Positions 16,047-25,078 are shown, numbered from the stretch's first letter. The stretch: 64,000 bases of DNA from Bradyrhizobium sp. 190 (GCF_023073415.1 NZ_JADPJL010000008.1:62001-126000); one strand, 5' to 3'. A program made the numbers and translations. Notes: generated by a model not told the origin, from the letters alone.

Positions 16047-16925
16047 CTATTTGCCGAGCCGCGCTGGCCCGTTGCGTATCAGGCGGCCAATGGGAGCCTT
16101 CACGCGATTTGTGGGTTGATCGATCAACTCTGGTCGTACTAAACCCTCGATCTGCTTGATATCGGAAACAATCGGGAGCGAATCCGAAAATTGTCCGCTT
16201 GTATTGCAGCCGGCGTTAATCGGTCGCACCAGTGAACCGTTGTTCATCCCCCAAATTGCCGCTTGGGTTCGGTTCTGAACTCGGATCTTGCGAAGGATCG
16301 CCTTAACGTGGACCTTCACGGTCGCCTCCGCGATATCGATTTTGCGCGCTATACACTTGTTGGAATCGCCCGCGATGAGGCATTGCATGATTGATTTTTC
16401 CCGGGGGGACAATTGTTGCGAATTGATGCTGCGCTCTGTCGTGAAAGCGATCACCCGATCATTATCGTTGCGTGGCTCCGTCTTGGCGAAGTGGTTGCTT
16501 TCAGAGCGAAGAATGGATAACATGAATGCCGGCGGGAAGATTGTTTCGCCCATCATCACCAGTTCGATGGATTTGACGAATACATCGCACGTCATGACGT
16601 CTATGAAATAGCCGCTGGCGCCTGCCCGAAATGCCGAAACCATCTCGTCTAGCCGGTAGTGATCGGCCACCACCGCAATGCGTGCTTTTGGATTCCGCTC
16701 CCGCAAGAGCTCGATTTGTTCAACCGCGCCTTCGAAATCATCGCCCGAATGGACAATGAGAACCAGCAATGGGTGCGACTGGAGTTTGCTCGGCGACAAA
16801 TCATCAGCGCATGACACCGATGCCAGGGTGCGAAAATTTGCCGCGCTTAAAATTCTAGCAATTCCCTCTCTGATTAGAACGCTTTTCCCGACGATGAACG
16901 TTGCAAAAGTTTGCCGCCTCGCCAT
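16047..16925 (-). CDS. LuxR-type regulator with degenerate receiver domain
   Basis: The 292-residue protein has the NarL/FixJ layout: a receiver-like domain (about 1-125) and a LuxR helix-turn-helix (LSPREKSIMQCLIAGDSNKC, then ATVKVHVKAILRKI). The receiver lacks the residues needed for phosphorylation. The usual acidic pair after the first strand is replaced (FIVGKSVLIREG), and the strand that should carry the phosphate-accepting Asp reads LVLIVHSGDD with no Asp at that place. The Lys/Thr region is also altered (GYFIDVM). It probably works without phosphorylation, for example by binding a ligand or partner. A C-terminal extension of about 65 residues after the DNA-binding domain is unusual. 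The ATG at 16925 follows GGGAGAGTGAA. A second LuxR-type gene with an intact receiver starts 660 bp away in the opposite direction. Confidence 0.88.
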   Translation of the reverse strand: MARRQTFATFIVGKSVLIREGIARILSAANFRTLASVSCADDLSPSKLQSHPLLVLIVHSGDDFEGAVEQIELLRERNPKARIAVVADHYRLDEMVSAFRAGASGYFIDVMTCDVFVKSIELVMMGETIFPPAFMLSILRSESNHFAKTEPRNDNDRVIAFTTERSINSQQLSPREKSIMQCLIAGDSNKCIARKIDIAEATVKVHVKAILRKIRVQNRTQAAIWGMNNGSLVRPINAGCNTSGQFSDSLPIVSDIKQIEGLVRPELIDQPTNRVKAPIGRLIRNGPARLGK

Positions 16926-17587
16926 TTCACTCTCCCAGCCATTACGCAATTGACAATATCAACAATTCCGCAGACGCGGTAATTCCGGTCCTTGAAACTA
17001 GCGGTTTTTCGATCGATTGAATCTTCTTCTTAGTCGTCTTGTCTAGAATTTGGCAGCTGTGGTCGGGTAGAATTATTCTCCTTTCACAACATTAAGTTGA
17101 TGCATTTCGAGGCCCAAAATTTAAAAGGCGTTTATGAATGTTAGATTCAAATTGCCATTATCCCTATATATCTTCGGTTATAAGCCTTCCGTTATGTGCG
17201 GAGGTATGTCGTTCATAATAGCAACCGCCCTTCTTCAGGTGTTCGCGACATTCTCTGAGCGAGTCAAAAGTGCGATGTCTATCGAGAATTGCAAAGTTTC
17301 GACCGAAGCTACTACTTGCATCCGCTAGCGCTTAAAGGGGTGGAGAGCAGCTCTATGGGCGCTTCGTCTTCCAGGAATGGCAGAGTATCTTGGAGAAGCG
17401 CCGGCAAAGGGAAGCCAACCCCCTCGCTGCGTTCGTTTTTTTTGCGGTGCGGCATTAGCCATGCCGTCATGGTCGATATATGCTGATCTAATGCGGCATC
17501 GAGCAGGGGGAGATGAACAAGGCTGGGGACGCGGGGTTTACATTGGGGACAGACTGAAGACTGCGGGGACAGACTGAGGACTGCCCA
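16926..17587. other. AT-rich divergent regulatory region
   Basis: About 660 bp separate two divergent LuxR-type regulator genes. The middle (about 17000-17250) is clearly AT-rich for this genome, with stretches such as AAAATTTAAAAGG and CCCTATATATC, fitting promoters or imported DNA. No convincing gene is present; short frames near 17134-17486 have no family resemblance. The last 43 bp hold a 20-bp tandem repeat listed separately. Confidence 0.5.
17545..17584 (+). repeat. 20-bp tandem repeat before a regulator start
   Basis: Two direct copies of GGGGACAGACTGARGACTGC, differing at one base, end three bases before the ATG of the response regulator. They cover its ribosome-binding region (GAGGACTGCCC), so copy number could alter translation or form a protein-binding site. 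Confidence 0.8.
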
Positions 17588-18268
17588 ATGCGTCGTATTA
17601 CCGTCGTGATTGCCGATCGGCATCCCGTAGTTTTGCAGGGCTTGAGCAACGTGCTGGGGGCCCACCCCGATTTCAAGATTGTTGCATCTTGCAATGATGG
17701 TCCGGACTGCGTTGATGCAATTCGGAATCTAGCACCAGACATTGCTATTCTCGATGGCTCGATGCCTGGCGTGAGCGGGCCGGAGATCCTCGCCATCGTA
17801 AATGCCGAGAATCCTCCCACGCGGTTCGTCTTTTTCACCTCATCTGAAGTGGAACGTGAGCTGGTCATGTCAGCCGCGGCCGACGCTTACAGCTTCATTT
17901 CAAAGGATGTGGCGCCCGAAATTCTCGTGCAGTCCTTGCGCCAGGTGGCGGGAGGCCGGCGGTTGTTGCCGCTGCCCACAGTCGATCAGGCCGCACTTCG
18001 GGAGCACACTACGATCACGGGGAACGCGCTGGCTGTGCTGACAGACCGGGAGCGCCAGATCATGCGGTTGGTGTCCGAAGGGCTGTCGAACAAGGAAATT
18101 GGCCGACGCCTGAACATTACCGACGGCACCATCAAGGTGCATCTTCATCACATCTTTCAGAAGCTTGAAATCAGCAACCGGACGGTACTCGCAGCCATTG
18201 CGATCTCGCAGGATGACGGTGCGGGTCTCGTCCCGGAACATGATTCATCTCGGGGGCGTCGTGTTTAG
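17588..18268 (+). CDS. NarL/FixJ-family response regulator
   Basis: The 226-residue protein has a receiver domain with the phosphorylation Asp in IAILDGSMPG and the switch Lys in FISKDV, and a LuxR DNA-binding domain (LTDRERQIMRLVSEGLSNKE, then DGTIKVHLHHIFQKL). The first acidic pair is reduced to one Asp (VVIADRHPVV). It is a cytoplasmic transcription factor probably controlled by an unlinked histidine kinase, as none is encoded nearby. The start overlaps the 20-bp tandem repeat region. It is transcribed away from the degenerate-receiver regulator, and the two may act on overlapping targets. Confidence 0.92.
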   Translation: MRRITVVIADRHPVVLQGLSNVLGAHPDFKIVASCNDGPDCVDAIRNLAPDIAILDGSMPGVSGPEILAIVNAENPPTRFVFFTSSEVERELVMSAAADAYSFISKDVAPEILVQSLRQVAGGRRLLPLPTVDQAALREHTTITGNALAVLTDRERQIMRLVSEGLSNKEIGRRLNITDGTIKVHLHHIFQKLEISNRTVLAAIAISQDDGAGLVPEHDSSRGRRV

Positions 18269-18665
18269 CAACGAACGTAGAGCGAGATTGTAATTTCGCA
18301 GCACGAATGGGCATCACTGAATTACAGGCAGTCTGATCTGCGCTTGTTGACCAGGGTGGGGCCACCCGGCGGCGGCTTGTTCTGCAGGAAAGCTTGTTGG
18401 CAAGGCCCGCTTAAGTCCGCGAGTTAATATCTCTGATTTGGAAGGCGATGTACACGGTGTGTGCGCCTGACATCAAAGAAAAGCAAAGTGTGTCATGGAG
18501 CCACATTCAAGCGGTGACGAGGGAATAGCTCGTGCTCTACCGTCGTCTTCGTCCTTGGCGAGGATGCTCTGGTCAACGAGATCCCGATTGTCGCGCAAGG
18601 CCGTATCGGGCGAGCACTTCTCGATCGTTGCCCTTTGCTCGAGGTAAGTTTTCCCTCGAAGCTGT
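18269..18665. other. Intergenic stretch without recognised gene
   Basis: About 400 bp downstream of the response regulator. Short frames on the minus strand show no recognisable domain. It may include decayed sequence upstream or downstream of the ATPase-like fragment to its right. Confidence 0.4.
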
Positions 18666-18855
18666 CTAGCCTTGGCCAAACCTTACAATCGCTCTTAGCG
18701 AATAGAACGATACGGTCCCGCCATTCCACTCTACGACAGTGCTCAACAAGTAGTCTAGACTGATGCCCTGATTGCCTGGGGCAGATTTTGTCGTGAAGCC
18801 TGCTTCGGTAGCCTTGATAATCGCCGCGGGATCTGGCCGGATACCTTCCTAACTC
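18666..18855 (-). pseudogene. Possible fragment of a GHKL-type ATPase
   Basis: On the minus strand an open stretch of about 60 codons reads RPDPAAIIKATEAGFTTKSA, then PGNQGISLDYLLSTVV and EWNGGTVSFYSLRAIVRF, bounded by stops. The pattern F-T-T-K ... G-x-x-L ... N-G-G-x-x-x-x-x-S is that of the C-terminal part of histidine-kinase-like ATPase domains. There is no start codon and no N-terminal part, so if correct it is a leftover. The match is by eye only. Confidence 0.35.
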
Positions 18856-18865
18856 TCAGCTTGTC

Positions 18866-19756
18866 TCATCGGTGCTGACGGGGAACACGCAGCACGCGGC
18901 GCATCGCCATCGAGGCGCGCAGCGGTTTGATAGCCGTCGTCACCGTGCGATAGAACGCCAGCTTCAGCGCATCGAGCGCCGGCTGTTTGCCGGGAGGCTG
19001 CTGCGGCAGGCCGATGCCGCGCAGCATCGAATTAAAGAAGTGCAGGTCGTTCAGCCGCCGCACTTCGCGCGTCTTCCAGGTGATCGCCATCGAGATCGAG
19101 AACGAACCTGCGGTGCGCACCCAGTGCGGCCATTGGTACGGCACGTAGCAGCCATCGCCCGCGAACAGATGGAATTCCTTGCCACGCGGCGCAAAGCTCT
19201 CGTCGTATTTCAGGTTGCGATGCTTGGTCATCGAGCGCTCGATCTCGTCGTCGGAAACGATCGAACGGTGGGCATTGTCGAAGATCGTAAAGAACTTCTC
19301 GCCGTGGATGTGAACGAAGAAATTGTCTTCGGGGTCGAGGTGGAATGGCGTGGTCGAGTTCGGCGAGGACACGAACAGAAAGCCCTCGACCTGCTCGAAG
19401 CCGGCGTCAGCCAGGCTGCTGAAGCCGCGCGCGCGAGCGACCGACAGCAGCGTGTCCTCCAGCAATGTCCGGTATTCCGGCGAGTTCTCCACGCGCTTGA
19501 GCACCATCCAGGCGCCGGCGGTTTCGATGCTCTTCACCACTTCGACCGGATCGAGGTCGACGGAAGCAATCGCGTCCGGATCCTGGCTGATCGCGACCTT
19601 GCCGGAATTATATTCGATCAGGTCGCGCGGCAATTCAGAGGCCAACTGCGCGATACGCGGCAGCGTCAGCAGCGGATGGCCGGCCAGCTTGTGACGGATC
19701 GCGAACGGTTTGAGCGGAAAGTCGCGCCGGAGCGCATCACGATCGGCCGTGATCAT
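18866..19756 (-). CDS. Cupin/JmjC-like domain protein
   Basis: The 296-residue protein resembles cupin-like JmjC-fold proteins related to Fe(II)/2-oxoglutarate oxygenases. Metal-site candidates are His and Asp in TPFHLDPEDNFFVHIHGEK and a later His in PYQWPHWVRT. Its substrate is unknown. It lies 22 bp downstream of the CelD-type acetyltransferase gene and is surely cotranscribed; the pair may modify the same molecule. The start is uncertain: the ATG at 19756 has no clear site, whereas a good AGGAG lies before an out-of-frame ATG at 19788 that would encode only nine residues (MIPSHQSRP). This suggests either a small frame error or a non-standard start. Confidence 0.8.
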   Translation of the reverse strand: MITADRDALRRDFPLKPFAIRHKLAGHPLLTLPRIAQLASELPRDLIEYNSGKVAISQDPDAIASVDLDPVEVVKSIETAGAWMVLKRVENSPEYRTLLEDTLLSVARARGFSSLADAGFEQVEGFLFVSSPNSTTPFHLDPEDNFFVHIHGEKFFTIFDNAHRSIVSDDEIERSMTKHRNLKYDESFAPRGKEFHLFAGDGCYVPYQWPHWVRTAGSFSISMAITWKTREVRRLNDLHFFNSMLRGIGLPQQPPGKQPALDALKLAFYRTVTTAIKPLRASMAMRRVLRVPRQHR

Positions 19757-19778
19757 GGGCGCGACTGATGTGAGGGTA

Positions 19779-20984
19779 TCATGAGGATTTCTCCTGACTT
19801 TTTCTCTGCAAATGTACAAGCCGGCTCGCGGATCGCGCCGCGCCGCGCAGCGCAAGCGCAGCGCGGATCAGCGGGACGACCGGATCGCCCTTTCGCAGCG
19901 GGATCAGCACGTCGCCGATCGCAAGGCGCCCGCGCCAGATCGGATTGATCATGGGATGATCGGCGTTCGCGGTGGAATCGACCATAGCTATGGCCGGGTC
20001 GGCGCAGAGGTGCCGGGTCAGCTCCAGCGTCAACTGCACACCGGGCGAAAACTTCGCAAAGCGCTCGTCGACGCCGAGCTTGACGTAGAAGGCGCGGTCC
20101 TGATGCCGCAGCACGATCGCTGCTGCCACCGCGGTCTCGCCCGCGCGTAAACTCACGATCTCGCACTGGCCGGTCTCGGCCAGCGCTGATGTGGCACGGC
20201 GGACGAAGGCCGCATCGCCGTCGTCCTGGCTGAGCGCGGTGCCTCGCTTGCCCTTCCAGCCGCTGGCTTCCAGCATCAGGAATGTTTCCACCGCGGCAGC
20301 AATTTCGGCGGGCGTGCGCGCCACGTCGAAATGAACGGGGCCGTGCTCGGCGAGGCGGTTGCGCTGGCGGCGCAGTTCCTTCAGTTTCCTTGCGCCGAGT
20401 GCCTCGCGCAGCACGTCATCGGCGTCACCTGACGCGTCGAGGCAGGCGCGGACATGCGATTGCAACACGAGCGGCGCCATGCCGTCGCGACGCAGCACGT
20501 CGGTAAAAGCCTTGATGGCCGCGCCATCGAGCGAGGTGGCGCGGAACAAGAGCGCATGCGCGCCGGCCCGCCGGGCCTGCTGCAGAATACCCGTGACGGC
20601 TTCTTCCGGCGTGTCGCGGTGGAGCAGCGGCGTGCAAAGCGTGCCATAGGGATCGGCGCTGACGAGCGCGGGCAGGGGAATCTTGTAGGCGCGCCACATC
20701 GAAATGACGGGCACGAGACCGACCAATCTGGAAGTATCGCTCCCCGTGCTGAGCGCTGAGACCCCGGTGCGACCGCGTGCGGATGCGTTGACTGCCAGTT
20801 CCCAATCCGGGAGAAAAAAGCCGTTCGGCTCGACGGCGCGTTCAGCGAGCGCGCGCCATCCGAGTGCGGATATGTCGGTGAGCGGTCTCAACGCTTCGCC
20901 GGCGTTTACCGTCGGCGCAGGCGCTTGCGTGGCATCCTTGGTCAATGCACGACGGACTACCGCTGCTTCACCAATATCGGCCAC
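19779..20984 (-). CDS. CelD/BcsL-family GNAT acetyltransferase
   Basis: The 401-residue protein has the CelD/BcsL (Acetyltransf_6) architecture: an N-terminal half with WRALAERAVEPNGFFLPDWE, the central LKELRRQRNRLAEHGPVHFD, a LMLEASGWKGKRGTAL motif and a final FAKFSPGVQLTLELTRHL segment with VDSTANADHPMINPIW. These enzymes transfer acyl groups from coenzyme A or related donors; the acceptor is unknown. It is the first gene of a two-gene unit with the cupin protein. The related gene at 3.6-4.8 kb is only distantly similar. Confidence 0.87.
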   Translation of the reverse strand: MADIGEAAVVRRALTKDATQAPAPTVNAGEALRPLTDISALGWRALAERAVEPNGFFLPDWELAVNASARGRTGVSALSTGSDTSRLVGLVPVISMWRAYKIPLPALVSADPYGTLCTPLLHRDTPEEAVTGILQQARRAGAHALLFRATSLDGAAIKAFTDVLRRDGMAPLVLQSHVRACLDASGDADDVLREALGARKLKELRRQRNRLAEHGPVHFDVARTPAEIAAAVETFLMLEASGWKGKRGTALSQDDGDAAFVRRATSALAETGQCEIVSLRAGETAVAAAIVLRHQDRAFYVKLGVDERFAKFSPGVQLTLELTRHLCADPAIAMVDSTANADHPMINPIWRGRLAIGDVLIPLRKGDPVVPLIRAALALRGAARSASRLVHLQRKSQEKSS

Positions 20985-21116
20985 TTCCCCGTATCCCCGT
21001 TCGCGAGTTATTCGCTAACGGCGCCTGCGGGCGCTGCCTGCTTCCATCGCGTTCACGGGACGACGCTAGCGGAAAAATACGGATCGCGCCACAGGTCAAT
21101 TTGAGCGGATGTATTA

Positions 21117-21371
21117 ATCGGCCGTCCACCCTGCGCTCGTTCCTCGGCAGCATGGGGCCGGGCGCGTTCTTCGATCTTGCCGTAGCTGCCGTTTTATCTC
21201 GCGATCTGTTTCGCGTTCCATTGGCTGATCGGCGTCACCGCCTTGGCCGGCGCCGTCATCCTCATGGCGTTGACCCTGATCACCGAGTTCATGTCGCGCA
21301 CGCCGGCCCGCGAGGCCATGACGCTGGCGGCGCGGCGCAACGATCTGGCCGCGGCCGGTATAACATCGTGA
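21117..21371 (+). pseudogene. Remnant of a PrtD-type type I secretion ABC transporter
   Basis: Two frames join to give a piece of the membrane domain of PrtD-type secretion ATPases: TLRSFLGSMGPGAFFDL, then after a frame change near 21178, LPFYLAICFAFHWLIG and EFMSRTPAREAMTLAARRND. The nucleotide-binding domain and the N-terminus are missing, and the piece ends in a stop at 21369. It lies just before a broken recombinase, so a recombination event may have removed the rest. Confidence 0.6.
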
Positions 21372-21411
21372 TAACCGCTGCCTGATGTACTGTTAAGGTT
21401 GCACTAAACGA

Positions 21412-21950
21412 ATGAAAAGAGTTTCGAGGCCCGCACTCGCCGCCGATCCCGCCCGCAAGCAGGCCGTGATCTATGCCCGCGTTTCCTCCAACGAGCAGGA
21501 GAAGGAAGGCTTCTCCAGCCCTGCGCAATTGAAGCTGCTCAAGGAATATGCCTCGGCGGACGGCTTTGCGGTGGCGCAAGAATCCATTGACGTTGAAACC
21601 GCCAAGCAGACCGGCCGCGCCGCCTTCGGCGAGAGAATGTCGATCCAGTGGCGCGAGGAATAGAACCGCTGCCAGCGCGAAATTGTGCGACACCAGAGCG
21701 CCGATAAATCCCACAAGGACGAGGGCGTCGCGCTGCTCGACCTCGCCCGCAACGCTCAGCATTTGTTCGCCGCGCAGGCGCCACGCGAAAAACGCCGCCT
21801 GCTGAACTTTCTGCTATCGAACTGCACCTGGGGGATGGCGAGGTGGTCGGCACCTTCCGCGAACCTTTTGATATGTTGGCGGAGGCAGTTAACTCAAATC
21901 GTCTCGAAAGCGGCGCGACGTTTAAAACACACACAGTGCGGCGAAAACTG
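21412..21950 (+). pseudogene. Serine recombinase, internally deleted
   Basis: The first 80 codons are the catalytic N-terminus of a large serine recombinase (QAVIYARVSSNEQEKEGFSS, with the nucleophile Ser in RVSS), then SIDVETAKQTGRAAFGERM and a stop at 21663. After it comes the C-terminal end of the same family: DEGVALLDLARNAQHLF, REKRRLLNFLLSNCTW, and, after a one-base shift in a G run near 21835, FREPFDMLAEAV. The middle, with the DNA-binding domain, is gone. This once probably mobilised an island; it cannot now. Confidence 0.8.
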
Positions 21951-22774
21951 AGATTTGGCTGCCCCTGCCACAGCCGAACCGCGGCACTGCTTTGCCAGGG
22001 TGTTCGAATCCCACGAAAAGTGAGGCCGATCAGGTAGTTGGGAAATATAATTCAATATTATCCGCTTTTGCGGAGGATATACCAGCTATTTTCTCCGCAT
22101 CCGCAAGGCTGTTACCCGCAAATTATGCGGAGAATAGAGCGGCCATTCCCTGCATCGGGCCCAAAATCCCAGCCTCGGACGATAGATTGAGCCCGGGTGA
22201 GCGAGGGCGGTCCGCTCTTCAGCTCGCCCTGAGGGACGTTCTACGATCCCAATTCGGCCACGTAACCCAAACGTCCTTGGGAGGCATCATCCGTTCGTTG
22301 CTTTTGATGAATGAACCGTCGGTTCAGGCGAGACGGCCCAAGGGTGGAGCGGGGCCGTTCGTTCGCACGCAATCTTAATCGTTTGGTCGAATGAGTATAA
22401 CCCGGCGTCGCCGTTTTTCATCGCGCCGTTCACGCCGCGCCATCAAGGGCAGGGAATGTTTCTGGACAAGAGGTATCTCCGGCGTGCTCCTCGGTCATGC
22501 AGCGCCGGCTTCACAAACTCCCGCCGTTGATCATTATCGACATCTCCTGCCATGGCATGCTGGATGCGAGATCGCGATTCATCGGTGTGCTGGCCGCGAT
22601 GGCGGCGTTTCCGGTTGCTTCCCTGGTTTCGGTGGCAGGAAACTCCCAATCCACTCCGATCCCTCGCGCAAACGAATAACATCCCTGCATTTGTACGACG
22701 CCTAACCCGTTTCAAAGCGGTAGCTTTTCCCGTTTATCTGCGGCTAATGTGCCGCCAAACGGGAGAGAAGCAAC
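21951..22774. other. Long stretch without recognised gene
   Basis: About 820 bp between the recombinase remnant and the hydroxy-acid oxidase gene. One 40-codon plus-strand frame near 22560-22679 (MLDARSRFIGVLAAMAAFPV) looks like an orphan signal peptide, perhaps the end left from a deleted exported protein. The remaining frames are not convincing. The last 40 bp carry GGGAGAGAAG before the oxidase start. Confidence 0.4.
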
Positions 22775-23908
22775 ATGAATGAGGGGAGCCCCCTACGGCC
22801 GGCGCGAAATGTCGAACTCGGCGCCAGCGGTGAAGAATTCCAGAATCTCCATGAATTCATCCGAAAAGCCCGCTCCCGGCTCAATCAGAACGCATGGGAC
22901 TATATCGTCGGCGCCTCGGAGACGGAGACCACCATGCGCCGCAACCGGATGGCGCTCGACGAGATTGCGTTCCGGCCCCGGGTGCTGCGTAATGTTGCTG
23001 AGGTCGACGCCTCGACCGAAGTCTTCGGCCGCCGCTTGCGCCTGCCGGTCATGATTGCGCCCGTCGGCGCGCTCGAGATTTTCGATCCCGATTCAGGCGC
23101 GGCAGTCGCGCGGGGAGCCGGTCAGTTCGGCGCGGCTCACATGTTGAGCTCGGTGTCGGAGCCGGGGCTTGAGGCGACAGCCAAGGCCGCGCCCGACGCG
23201 TTGCGCATTTACCAGCTCTATGTCCGCGGCGACGACGCCTTTGTCGAAGACGTTGTCAGCCGCAGCATTGATAACGGTTATGCCGCATTCTGCCTGACTG
23301 TCGACACGGCGCATTACAGTCGGCGCGAGCGCGATATCGCCAAGCGGTATGTCCGAGAAAGCCGCATCCGGGCGACCGGCGGCGACTTCCAGAAGGGGCT
23401 GGAATGGCGCACGGTGAAGCTGATCAAGGACAAGTATAAAATTCCGCTGGTGATCAAGGGTATTGCGACCGCGGAAGATGCAGCGATCGCGCTCGATCAT
23501 GGCGTGGATTGGATCTATGTGTCGAACCACGGCGGCCGCCAGCTCGACCACGGACGCGGTGCGATGCATGTCTTGCCGGAAATCGTCGACGCCGTTGCCG
23601 GCCGCGCCAAGATCATGGTCGACGGGTCGTTCTGCCGCGGCACCGACATCGTGAAGGCGATCGCCGCAGGGGCTGATCTGGTTGGCATCGGCCGCCTGCA
23701 ATGCTGGGCACTCGCAGCCGAGGGAGAAGCCGGCATCGTGCGGATGCTGGATCTGCTGGAAGATGAGGTGATCCGCTGCCTCGGGCTGCTCGGCGTCACC
23801 AGCCTTGCCGAACTCGACAAGTCTTACCTGCATGCGGCGGCCGCGACGAATCTGCCGAGCGTGTTCAGCGCCTTTCCACTGCTGGATATCGAACCTTATC
23901 GCTATTGA
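22775..23908 (+). CDS. FMN-dependent 2-hydroxy-acid oxidase/dehydrogenase
   Basis: The 377-residue TIM-barrel protein belongs to the lactate dehydrogenase (cytochrome)/glycolate oxidase family, which oxidises 2-hydroxy acids to 2-oxo acids with FMN. It shows MIAPVGALEIFDPDSG, SSVSEPGLE, the YQLYVRGD segment, VIKGIATAEDA with the FMN-binding Lys, and the active-site signature SNHGGRQLDHGRGAMHVLPE containing the catalytic His and Arg. The close MVDGSFCRGTDIVKAIAAGA holds phosphate-binding residues. The substrate cannot be named; mandelate, lactate and glycolate enzymes share these motifs. A strong GGGAGAGAAG site precedes the ATG. It is not in an obvious operon. Confidence 0.9.
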   Translation: MNEGSPLRPARNVELGASGEEFQNLHEFIRKARSRLNQNAWDYIVGASETETTMRRNRMALDEIAFRPRVLRNVAEVDASTEVFGRRLRLPVMIAPVGALEIFDPDSGAAVARGAGQFGAAHMLSSVSEPGLEATAKAAPDALRIYQLYVRGDDAFVEDVVSRSIDNGYAAFCLTVDTAHYSRRERDIAKRYVRESRIRATGGDFQKGLEWRTVKLIKDKYKIPLVIKGIATAEDAAIALDHGVDWIYVSNHGGRQLDHGRGAMHVLPEIVDAVAGRAKIMVDGSFCRGTDIVKAIAAGADLVGIGRLQCWALAAEGEAGIVRMLDLLEDEVIRCLGLLGVTSLAELDKSYLHAAAATNLPSVFSAFPLLDIEPYRY

Positions 23909-24070
23909 GAAGGGCAGCCGCGCCGGGTCTTTCGCCTGAAACTAGCCCTGCCATTTCCGGAGTTGGTCGCTCGTCAGGGAACCCGGCGGGCATTTCCGCA
24001 TTATCAGGGGCGCCGAGGACGGCGCCGCCAAACACGAGTCTGATCTCCCATGGTCAAGTAGTCGCAGGCG

Positions 24071-24277
24071 ATGGCAGAAAATCCTTTCGCTCAATTCAGC
24101 CTCGAGAAGGCAATCGACCTTCGCTGGACGTTGCGGGATATTCAGGCTCGCCGGCTGAAAATGTCCCCGGTCAGCGACGAAGATTTGAGGACATTGACGG
24201 GCCTCGGCCTGGTCGACGTGCGCGACGAAGGGCTCGTGCTGACGCCGGCTGGAATCGCCGTGTTGAACGGAGCGTAG
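24071..24277 (+). CDS. Small hypothetical protein
   Basis: A 68-residue soluble product with the pattern FSLEKAIDLRWTLRDIQARR and SDEDLRTLTGLGLVDVRDEG, which suggests a small winged-helix-like fold ending in LTPAGIAVLNGA. I cannot name a function. Its stop directly abuts the stop of the convergent small zinc-ribbon gene. The frame has good codon usage and a start preceded by GCAGGCG, so it is likely real. Confidence 0.65.
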   Translation: MAENPFAQFSLEKAIDLRWTLRDIQARRLKMSPVSDEDLRTLTGLGLVDVRDEGLVLTPAGIAVLNGA

Positions 24278-24463
24278 TCAGCGCGCCTTCAGGAAGCTCT
24301 CGCCGGAGTCGCAAGGCGTGCAGCGGTAGGTCAAGACGTCATAATTCTGGTCGCGCGGCTCGATCATGGCCAGCCGCATTTGTGCGCCGCATTTCATGCA
24401 GGGCATTTCTATGCTGGTTTGAAACCGTGTGCAGGTTGGCGTCGGCCGAAACGTTTGCAGCAT
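24278..24463 (-). CDS. Small zinc-ribbon-like protein
   Basis: A 61-residue product with two CxxC pairs (MPCMKCGAQM and YRCTPCDSGE) spaced as in a zinc ribbon. The core between them is MRLAMIEPRDQNYDVLTY. The family is a widespread small hypothetical in Bradyrhizobium relatives; no role is known to me. The true start may be the internal ATG at MPCMKC. It is convergent with the 68-residue gene with no gap. Confidence 0.65.
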   Translation of the reverse strand: MLQTFRPTPTCTRFQTSIEMPCMKCGAQMRLAMIEPRDQNYDVLTYRCTPCDSGESFLKAR

Positions 24464-24724
24464 TTTATCTCCATGTCCCCAAGAGACTTAAACCAGAGAC
24501 GCAACGCCACCGACAATCGAACCCTAACGCGAATCACTATGCCACACTGTTGCCACCATTGGAATCGGTCGCTGCACCCGTACGGCTACGGACCGCGCGG
24601 GAAGGAAATCATTCCTTGGGATTGCACCGGCCGCCAAAGTCCATGCCCGCAAGTCGGTCCATTCCGGCGCAGACGCAGCCGGGAATTGTGCTAACCTCCC
24701 AAAGTCGACATTGGAGAAGCGACC

Positions 24725-25078
24725 ATGACTGAACCGAAACTCGAAGTCCCGGCCGAGCTGCGCGATCTGGCCGAGAAAACCATCGATCAGGCAGAAAAGG
24801 CGTTCGGCATGTTCTTCGATGCCGCCGGAAAGTCCATGACGTCGATGCCCGGCGCGGGTACGGAAATTTCCAGGCAGGCGCTATCGTTCACCGAACAGAA
24901 TATGAAGGCTGCGTTCGAGCATGCCCGAAAGCTGGTCCATGCGACCGACCTTCAGGAAGCGATGCGGATCCAGTCCGAATTCCTGCGCAGCCAGTTCACC
25001 AACGCCGGGGAACATATGCGTCAGATCACCGGCGGCGTCATATCGGCCGCCAAAGATTCGACGAAAGGCAAGTTTTGA
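24725..25078 (+). CDS. Phasin family protein
   Basis: The 117-residue, mostly helical protein carries the phasin pattern (AEKTIDQAEKAFGMFFDAAG, SFTEQNMKAAFEHARKLVHA, EAMRIQSEFLRSQFTNAG). Phasins coat polyhydroxyalkanoate granules and stabilise them. The start is preceded by GGAGAAG at six bases. Its last three codons lie inside a 21-bp tandem duplication that repeats the stop region. No polyhydroxyalkanoate synthesis gene is nearby. Confidence 0.88.
   Translation: MTEPKLEVPAELRDLAEKTIDQAEKAFGMFFDAAGKSMTSMPGAGTEISRQALSFTEQNMKAAFEHARKLVHATDLQEAMRIQSEFLRSQFTNAGEHMRQITGGVISAAKDSTKGKF

Noticed and set aside
21990..22020. tRNA-like T-arm (GTGTTCGAATCCCAC)
   Set aside because: The stem pairs only three bases and no acceptor, D or anticodon arms can be built around it.
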